Source of the DNA: Pontibacillus chungwhensis BH030062 | GTDB taxonomy: Bacteria > Bacillota > Bacilli > Bacillales > BH030062 | Direction: 5' to 3' | Length of the DNA: 64,000 bases | Assembly (NCBI RefSeq): GCF_000770675.1 | Contig: NZ_AVBG01000014.1 | Coordinates: 1-64,000, forward strand | Notes under the pieces: generated by a model | Told to the model about the DNA's origin: nothing | The model's database searches: none | The model's input: only the letters and a program-made list of their open reading frames with translations | Position numbers and translations under genes: made by a program | In this document: positions 59,637 to 64,000 of the stretch, piece after piece | Position numbering within the stretch: the stretch's first letter is position 1 | How the letters are laid out: each line of letters begins with the position of its first letter

Positions 59637-60626
59637 TCACTCCTCTGGTAAGAATTCGTTCGTAAAGGCTTCATCCGCTTTAAGCTCTTGATCGAGCAAA
59701 CCGTTTTCATACATCCAATCGGCATAGTTTTGCCATGTGGCTTTTTCCTGAATACCCCACTGCTCGGCGTCATCCTGATATTTCGGGGACAGCCATTCCT
59801 GACTGGCTTTAACGAGTTCAGGGTCAAGGTCTGGTACGGCGTCTATTAAAATATCAGCTGATTTCTTTGGTTCATCGATCGCATATTGGTAGCCTTGTGA
59901 CACAGCTTTCGTGAAGTCTTTAACGAGCTCAGGGTCTTCATCAATATGCTTCTGGTTCGTTGTGAGAACAGGTGTATAGTAATCTAGTTTCTCCGAGTAG
60001 TCGGTTAAGTAGATCATATTTAAGTCTTTGCCACGAAGTTCAGCTTCAACGCCTGTCCATCCGTAGTAAATCCACGCGAAATCAACGTCTCGCTCAACGG
60101 CTGTGAAGAAGTCGGTGTTACCCATATTCACAATTTCAACCTTCTCCGCATCAGCGTTTTCTTGTTTCATAAGAGATGAGATGACTTCTCTCTCAACAGG
60201 CGCACCCCAGCCGCCGTATGTTTTTCCTTCGAAATCTTTTGGTGAGTCTATGTTTTTGTCTTGAGGGGATGCGAACCCTGATGTATTGTGCTGGATAATC
60301 GCTGCGATCGACACGACAGGGATATCCTGTACACGCGCCTTCGTCAAAGCTTCTTGAGCACTAATGCCAAAGTCAGCTTTTTCTGAGGCGACGAGCTGAT
60401 CAGCCCCGGCTTCACCTGGCATAATGATTTCCACGTTCAGGCCTTGCTCTTCGAAATAGCCTTTTTCTTTGGCTACGTATAGCCCGGTGTGGTTCGTGTT
60501 TGGTGTCCAATCAAGGACGAGCGTCACGTCTTGTGGAGACTCGCTTTCTTCACCACTTTCCTCGCTCGTGCTCGAGCAAGCAGTTAAGAGGACGAGAAGA
60601 CAAGTCCAGATCATAAGTTTCTTCAA
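59637..60626 (-). CDS. ABC transporter substrate-binding lipoprotein (ThiY-like, NMT1/THI5 family)
   Basis: The 329-aa lipoprotein has the signal KKLMIWTCLLVLLTAC with lipobox LTAC. The mature domain has VTLVLDWTPNTNHTGLYVAKEKGYFEEQGL in segments, ADFGISAQEAL and YGGWGAPVEREVI, the NMT1/THI5-like pattern for pyrimidine (HMP or formylaminopyrimidine) binding. The TTG start at 60626 follows GGGAGG; longer frames run into the riboswitch. First gene of the operon. Confidence 0.92.
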   Translation of the reverse strand: MKKLMIWTCLLVLLTACSSTSEESGEESESPQDVTLVLDWTPNTNHTGLYVAKEKGYFEEQGLNVEIIMPGEAGADQLVASEKADFGISAQEALTKARVQDIPVVSIAAIIQHNTSGFASPQDKNIDSPKDFEGKTYGGWGAPVEREVISSLMKQENADAEKVEIVNMGNTDFFTAVERDVDFAWIYYGWTGVEAELRGKDLNMIYLTDYSEKLDYYTPVLTTNQKHIDEDPELVKDFTKAVSQGYQYAIDEPKKSADILIDAVPDLDPELVKASQEWLSPKYQDDAEQWGIQEKATWQNYADWMYENGLLDQELKADEAFTNEFLPEE

Positions 60627-60703
60627 AATGATTCCTCCCTTTTGTAAGTAGAGCGTTAAGAAACGGTAAGGGACTTTTAGAGAATCGTAGAAAATTTTCC
60701 AAT

Positions 60704-60736
60704 AAAAAAAGCACCAGGTACCATACCTAGGGTGCA
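60704..60736 (-). terminator. Riboswitch-controlled terminator before the thiY-like gene
   Basis: On the minus strand GCACCCTAGGTA pairs with TACCTGGTGC (one bulge) and is followed by TTTTTTT. It lies between the TPP riboswitch and the first gene. Confidence 0.85.
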
Positions 60737-60744
60737 TATCATTA

Positions 60745-60853
60745 AAAAACGTTAGATATGTTTCCTACGCTGGTCTCAACCAGATCAGGTTCTAAGGGTC
60801 CGTCTGTCTACAGGACGTCTCAACCAGTCACACTGGTTCCCCTACATGTTACG
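60745..60853 (-). promoter_or_regulatory. TPP riboswitch (thi box)
   Basis: On the minus strand the THI-box blocks occur in order: GGGGAACCAG, CTGGTTGAGACG, ACGGACCCTTAGAACCTGATC and TGGTTGAGACCAGCGTAGGAA. It precedes the terminator and the thiamine-precursor transporter genes, so thiamine pyrophosphate should turn the operon off. Confidence 0.95.
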
Positions 60854-60938
60854 TGTTTCTATTAAGTTATGATTAACGCTCTTTCACTTAAGACTTTGCC
60901 ACAGTTGTTTAAGAATTGCAAGTGGGATCAGGGGACAA

Positions 60939-61174
60939 AGTGGGATGAGGGGACAGGTACCTTGTCCCGCTTTCCATCTGTGACGTTTACACATCTCATA
61001 CTAGTAAAAAGGTAAGAGAAACGTTCGATCTCTGACGATTTCATTAGGCTATCTGAGCATAATGTAAGAGATCGCACTAATCTATGACCTTTTATAAAGG
61101 AGAAACAAAAAACGGTATTGATAAGGTAATAGATTCTCCATTTATTAACTCTGGAGGAAGCACAAGAACCGTCC
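60939..61174. repeat. Family C composite repeat, copy 2
   Basis: AGTGGGATGAGGGGACAGGT, ACCTTGTCCCGC, CCATCTGTGACG, AAAAAGGTAAGAGAAACG, TTCGATCTCTGACGATTTCA, GTAAGAGATCGCACTAATC, TATGACCTTTTATAAAGG, and a family A half-copy GGAAGCACAAGAACCGTCC at the end. Same order as copies 1 and 3. Confidence 0.7.
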
Positions 61175-61236
61175 GAAACCAGTGAAAAAGTACTTAAATT
61201 ATCCAAGTTTGTACACTTACATCTAAATACAGATTT

Positions 61237-61282
61237 AAAAAGAAGCAAATCCACTATACAGTAGGTGACTTGCTTCTTTTGT
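61237..61282 (-). terminator. Terminator of the 61337-61558 gene
   Basis: On the minus strand AAAGAAGCAA pairs with TTGCTTCTTT and is followed by TTAAA. It lies 55 bases after the stop at 61337. Confidence 0.6.
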
Positions 61283-61336
61283 ATAGGTTTTTGACTTTTT
61301 CACTCGTCTCGAATCGTCCCGGTTCTTCAGAAATCA

Positions 61337-61558
61337 CTAGTTTTTAGAACGCCAATAAATAAACGTGCATAAAAACAATATTGGAGAAATATATAAAGCG
61401 AAATAGTAGGTAAATAAAATATAGATCAATAGGGGAACGGCGGAACTAGCGATGGCTCCGTAAATAGAGTTGTTTTTTTTATTTTTGTAATACAGACCTA
61501 AGTTAATAGATAAAAATGAAATAATCCCTAATACTATAATATGTAAAAATATTTCCAT
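61337..61558 (-). CDS. Small membrane protein with two or three helices (73 aa)
   Basis: Helices lie at about residues 3-22 and 38-68 (the latter probably two). A short basic loop YYKNKKNNS lies between them. Ribosome binding site AAAGGAG. Monocistronic. Function unknown. Confidence 0.65.
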   Translation of the reverse strand: MEIFLHIIVLGIISFLSINLGLYYKNKKNNSIYGAIASSAVPLLIYILFTYYFALYISPILFLCTFIYWRSKN

Positions 61559-61627
61559 TTTAACACTCCTTTTATTTAATATAACATGGAGTATATTTCT
61601 GACAAATGTTTAAGTACAAACGTTTAC

Positions 61628-61660
61628 AAGTGAGATGAGGGGACAGGTACCTTGTCCTCC
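61628..61660. repeat. Family B/C repeat fragment
   Basis: GTGAGATGAGGGGACAGGTA and CCTTGTCCTCC, the left end of the family C composite without the rest. Confidence 0.55.
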
Positions 61661-61747
61661 TTCTTAGGAAGTCGCAGATTAACCTCCTCATTGCCATATG
61701 AGAACCCGTTGGTTAGGATGGATTTGGATATTTATTTCAAGAAAAAG

Positions 61748-61774
61748 GGAACGGAGCTTTGCCCGGTGTCGTCT
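61748..61774 (+). promoter_or_regulatory. Putative autoregulated ECF promoter
   Basis: GGAAC (AAC at 61750-61752), a 17-bp spacer and CGTC (61770-61773). AAC in the -35 region and CGTC in the -10 region are the hallmarks of ECF-sigma promoters in bacilli. It lies 27 bases upstream of the ECF sigma gene start. Confidence 0.45.
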
Positions 61775-61800
61775 AACGGGGTGAAGAAGGAGGGAAAGCA

Positions 61801-62349
61801 ATGCATGGGGAGCGAGAATGGAATAAGCAACAGTCGAAGCAGGAACTCCTGACTGATTTAATGGAGAGACATGGCGATATGGTGCTTCGGATTGCGTATA
61901 CATACGCGAAAGACAGGGCGCGAGCAGAAGACCTTGCGCAAGAAGTTTTTATTCGTTGTTACCATTCACTTGATTCATTTGAAGAGCGATCTTCCTATCA
62001 GACCTGGCTCTACCGAATTACAGTTAATTACTGCAAAGATTATGTGAGGAGCTGGTCGTTTCGCAACTTGATTCCGAAATCGGTGCTGCCAGAACGGACC
62101 GATGAGTTGGGGAGTAACGTGATGAAAGAGGTCATACAAAATGAAGAAAAGAACGTTTTATTCGATCAGGTGCTGAAGCTTTCTATTAAATATCGAGAAG
62201 TGGTCATCCTATATTATTACGAAGATCTATCTGTAGATGAAGTAGCGAGTGTCCTTGATTGTAACTCAAATACAGTTAAAAGCAGGCTTCGCCGTGCAAG
62301 AGAACGCCTCAAGCATTTAGTAGAAGGGGGAATGATCGTTGAAGAATAA
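61801..62349 (+). CDS. ECF RNA polymerase sigma factor
   Basis: The 182-aa protein has sigma region 2 (about 20-90: LMERHGDMVLRIAYTYAKD, RAEDLAQEVFIRCYHSLDSF, YQTWLYRITVNYCKDYVRS in segments) and region 4 (about 125-178: YREVVILYYYEDLSVDEVASVLDCNSNTVKSRLRRARERL in segments). Regions 1 and 3 are absent, as in ECF factors. The start ATG follows AGGAGG. It overlaps the next gene by 11 bases, so its partner is probably a membrane anti-sigma factor or effector. Confidence 0.93.
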   Translation: MHGEREWNKQQSKQELLTDLMERHGDMVLRIAYTYAKDRARAEDLAQEVFIRCYHSLDSFEERSSYQTWLYRITVNYCKDYVRSWSFRNLIPKSVLPERTDELGSNVMKEVIQNEEKNVLFDQVLKLSIKYREVVILYYYEDLSVDEVASVLDCNSNTVKSRLRRARERLKHLVEGGMIVEE

Positions 62350-63379
62350 TCGGTGGAACTATCCGGAAGAAGTGGAAGGGATGAAATTTAAGAAGAGCAA
62401 TCAACGAAATGTACTCAATCGATTAGATTCTCCTCCTCGCCCTAAGCGTACTAAACGCTACCTCACTCCTGTGATCACAGCTGTGGCGTTAGTCTTTATT
62501 ATGTTTGCAAGTATCCTTTATGTCCCGTCTCTTGAACCTGTATTGGCGAAGATCCCGTTTATTAGTCAGTATGTTCAGGATGAGGAAGAACGAAGGGAAG
62601 AAGTGGAGAAAGTACTCCAAACTGTAAATGCCTCAGTTAAAGAACAAGGCTACGAGCTTGCTCATTACGTTTCTGATGAAAAGGGTATCGAGCTGTCTGT
62701 AAAAGATGAAGAAGTCTCACTTGAAGAGTTGGCCACACAGGTTGAAAATGCGCTTGATGATAAGGGGCTAGGTGGATACAAAGTTGAGGTCGTGCCTACC
62801 AAGAAGAGTTCTAGTCAGCCTCTTGAGTTAACAGAAGAAGAGAAGGCAAACGAAGAGGAGAGTAAGAGGATCGAAAAGTCACTAACTGAGCGTTTAGAAA
62901 GGGAGGGTTATGAATTAATGTTCCCAGTCTCCGTTCGGATTAATGATCGAGAAGGAATCTATATGAACATTATTGTAACCAAAGAAGAGAGTCGGATGGA
63001 TCAACTCGAAATGATCGCAAAAGAAGAAGCTGAATCAGTAGACGCTGAACTAAAGCTTGATATCCGCCAAGTAGAGAAGAAAGCCAGGGAGCAAGAAAAG
63101 CGGTGGGATGATACTGGTGCACTCAATGATATCGCTGGAGCCCTTGTTGATTCAGGCGAATACCCTGTAACCGGATTTTCCTACTCCTTCCATCCCTATC
63201 CTCTAGTCATGAAGGTGAAGACATCGCTTGAGAAAGGATCAGACGAAGCGGCTCAGATCGCTGAGGAGATTCATTCTGAAGTAGAGCAATATATACAGAA
63301 TGGTGAAGGCACGGAAGCAATCCGAGATGATACGTACAACTTAATGATTTTAGATAAGAATGAAGAGGAGATTGATTAA
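62339..63379 (+). CDS. Membrane protein, probable anti-sigma or sensor partner (DUF4030-like)
   Basis: The 346-aa product starts with a cytoplasmic head of about 43 residues, then one membrane helix (about 44-66: YLTPVITAVALVFIMFASILY). A long, highly charged extracytoplasmic part contains two copies of a BON-like unit (KEQGYELAHYVSDEKGIELSVKDEE and EREGYELMFPVSVRINDREGIYMNI). This matches the DUF4030 type that follows ECF factors in bacilli. No zinc-finger anti-sigma motif is visible, so anti-sigma activity is inferred from the overlap and topology. TTG start after GGGGG. Confidence 0.8.
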   Translation: MKNNRWNYPEEVEGMKFKKSNQRNVLNRLDSPPRPKRTKRYLTPVITAVALVFIMFASILYVPSLEPVLAKIPFISQYVQDEEERREEVEKVLQTVNASVKEQGYELAHYVSDEKGIELSVKDEEVSLEELATQVENALDDKGLGGYKVEVVPTKKSSSQPLELTEEEKANEEESKRIEKSLTERLEREGYELMFPVSVRINDREGIYMNIIVTKEESRMDQLEMIAKEEAESVDAELKLDIRQVEKKAREQEKRWDDTGALNDIAGALVDSGEYPVTGFSYSFHPYPLVMKVKTSLEKGSDEAAQIAEEIHSEVEQYIQNGEGTEAIRDDTYNLMILDKNEEEID

Positions 63380-63398
63380 ACGATGACCGCATGCTGCA

Positions 63399-63680
63399 GT
63401 GGGATGAGGGGACAGGTACCTTGTCCCGTCCTCCATCTGTGACGCTTTCACCCAACATGACAATAAAAAGGTAAGAGAGACGTTCGATCTATGACTGTTT
63501 CATTAAGATTCATGACCATAAGGTAAGAGATCGCACCAATCAATGACCTTTTATAGAAAAAAAGCACAAAAAACGTCAGAGAAGCACTTGATCTCTGACG
63601 TTTTTGCATGAAAAAGCATTGAAAAGGTGATAGAACCCAACATATTAACTTGAGGAGTCGCGAGGACTGTCCCGACGCCT
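63399..63680. repeat. Family C composite repeat, copy 3
   Basis: AGTGGGATGAGGGGACAGGT, ACCTTGTCCCG, CCATCTGTGACGCTTTCAC, AAAAAGGTAAGAGAGACG, TTCGATCTATGACTGTTTCA, GTAAGAGATCGCACCAATC, AATGACCTTTTATAGAAA, a strong hairpin AAAACGTCAGAGA / TCTCTGACGTTTT (63570-63604), and a decayed family A end (63653-63680). The 415-base gap between genes is mostly this element. Confidence 0.75.
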
Positions 63681-63794
63681 TAACGTGATTTTCTGAAACG
63701 GTTCATGGTATTTTATGTTAAAATGGCTTTCAAGAAAAGAGTTTGTGACGGGGCATGGTGTCCAAGGAGTTGTAGCGGGAAGGGTGAACTCATT

Positions 63795-63971
63795 TTGTTC
63801 CAGCAACTTCTATTTGTGATTTTAATTTTTATATTTACTGTTCATAGTTGGTTCGATTACAGAAGAGAAATTCAGAAAGCTAAAGGAGAACAAGAAATAA
63901 GGAATGTAGTTGTTCGGTTTCTTTTGGCGATTATTTTATTTATCATATCTATTTTGGTGCTCCTTTTCTAA
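63795..63971 (+). CDS. Small membrane protein (58 aa)
   Basis: The TTG at 63795 follows GAAGGGTG. The product has a helix FQQLLFVILIFIFTVHSWF, a charged loop DYRREIQKAKGEQEIRN and a second helix FLLAIILFIISILVLLF. A frame from the ATG at 63705 adds 30 residues of unlikely sequence (Cys/Gly-rich) without a ribosome binding site. Function unknown. Confidence 0.55.
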   Translation: MFQQLLFVILIFIFTVHSWFDYRREIQKAKGEQEIRNVVVRFLLAIILFIISILVLLF

Positions 63972-64000
63972 AGGATCGAGTGTTACTTCAATCAGCAATT

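Noticed and set aside
60928-61254. 108-codon minus-strand frame
   Set aside because: It runs through the family C composite repeat; a similar frame appears at other copies because the repeat is shared.

Overview
The window is chromosomal DNA of a low-to-moderate G+C, Gram-positive, spore-former-type bacterium of the family Bacillaceae. The evidence is strong AGGAGG-type ribosome binding sites, frequent TTG and GTG starts, a lysine riboswitch and a TPP riboswitch of Bacillus type, an MhqR-type operator, a perfect cre site, and many short lipoproteins with lipoboxes. Acidic proteins and the style of the intergenic repeats suggest a halotolerant or marine genus (Halobacillus, Pontibacillus or a neighbour). 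The genus is inference. Almost all genes use starts re-chosen here from the ribosome binding site.

Layout. 1-40 is the 3' end of a tRNA-Val(GAC). 0.1-13.5 kb holds mostly solitary small genes: lipoproteins, membrane proteins, an AI-2E family transporter, YciI, DUF952, DCC and SDR proteins, and a VOC ring-cleavage dioxygenase behind an MhqR-like operator. 13.5-14.1 kb is a block of long palindromic repeats, one carrying a second hairpin element inside it. 14.2-24.9 kb has an FGGY kinase, a CAP-domain protein, a PC4/YdbC protein with a coiled-coil partner, a YwqG protein, a PAS-STAS protein, and a response regulator/histidine kinase/lipoprotein operon. 25.1-29.9 kb is the galactose operon galK-galE-galT-galR.

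30.1-38.9 kb is a copper-handling cluster: a BNR-repeat lipoprotein, a CcdA/TauE-like membrane protein, a two-component system, a SHOCT protein, a CopB-type CPH P-type ATPase broken by a one-base frameshift, a multicopper oxidase and a 16-cysteine copper-storage protein. Three of these genes, and weakly a fourth, share an 11-bp direct repeat of TGCAC at a fixed distance from the -10 box. I read this as the binding site of the local response regulator. 39.9-42.3 kb is an ars operon (arsR-arsB-small membrane protein-arsC). 42.5-45.5 kb is a run of orphan small genes, each followed by a related intergenic repeat, ending in a GNAT gene with one in-frame stop. 45.85-51.6 kb is a complete ribose operon rbsR-K-D-A-C-B with a 26-bp palindromic operator and a cre site.

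51.6-64 kb contains a DJ-1/PfpI protein, a glycolipid-binding-domain protein, a YkvA protein, lysA under a lysine riboswitch, a dicarboxylate symporter, a TPP-riboswitch-controlled thiamine-precursor ABC transporter operon (ThiY, thiamine-binding protein, ThiX, ThiZ), an ECF sigma factor with its probable membrane partner, and small membrane proteins.

The most unusual feature of the window is its repeat load. At least five families of imperfect palindromes occur in the intergenic DNA. One of them forms the last codons and stop of two unrelated proteins. I see no phage, transposase, CRISPR or toxin locus.
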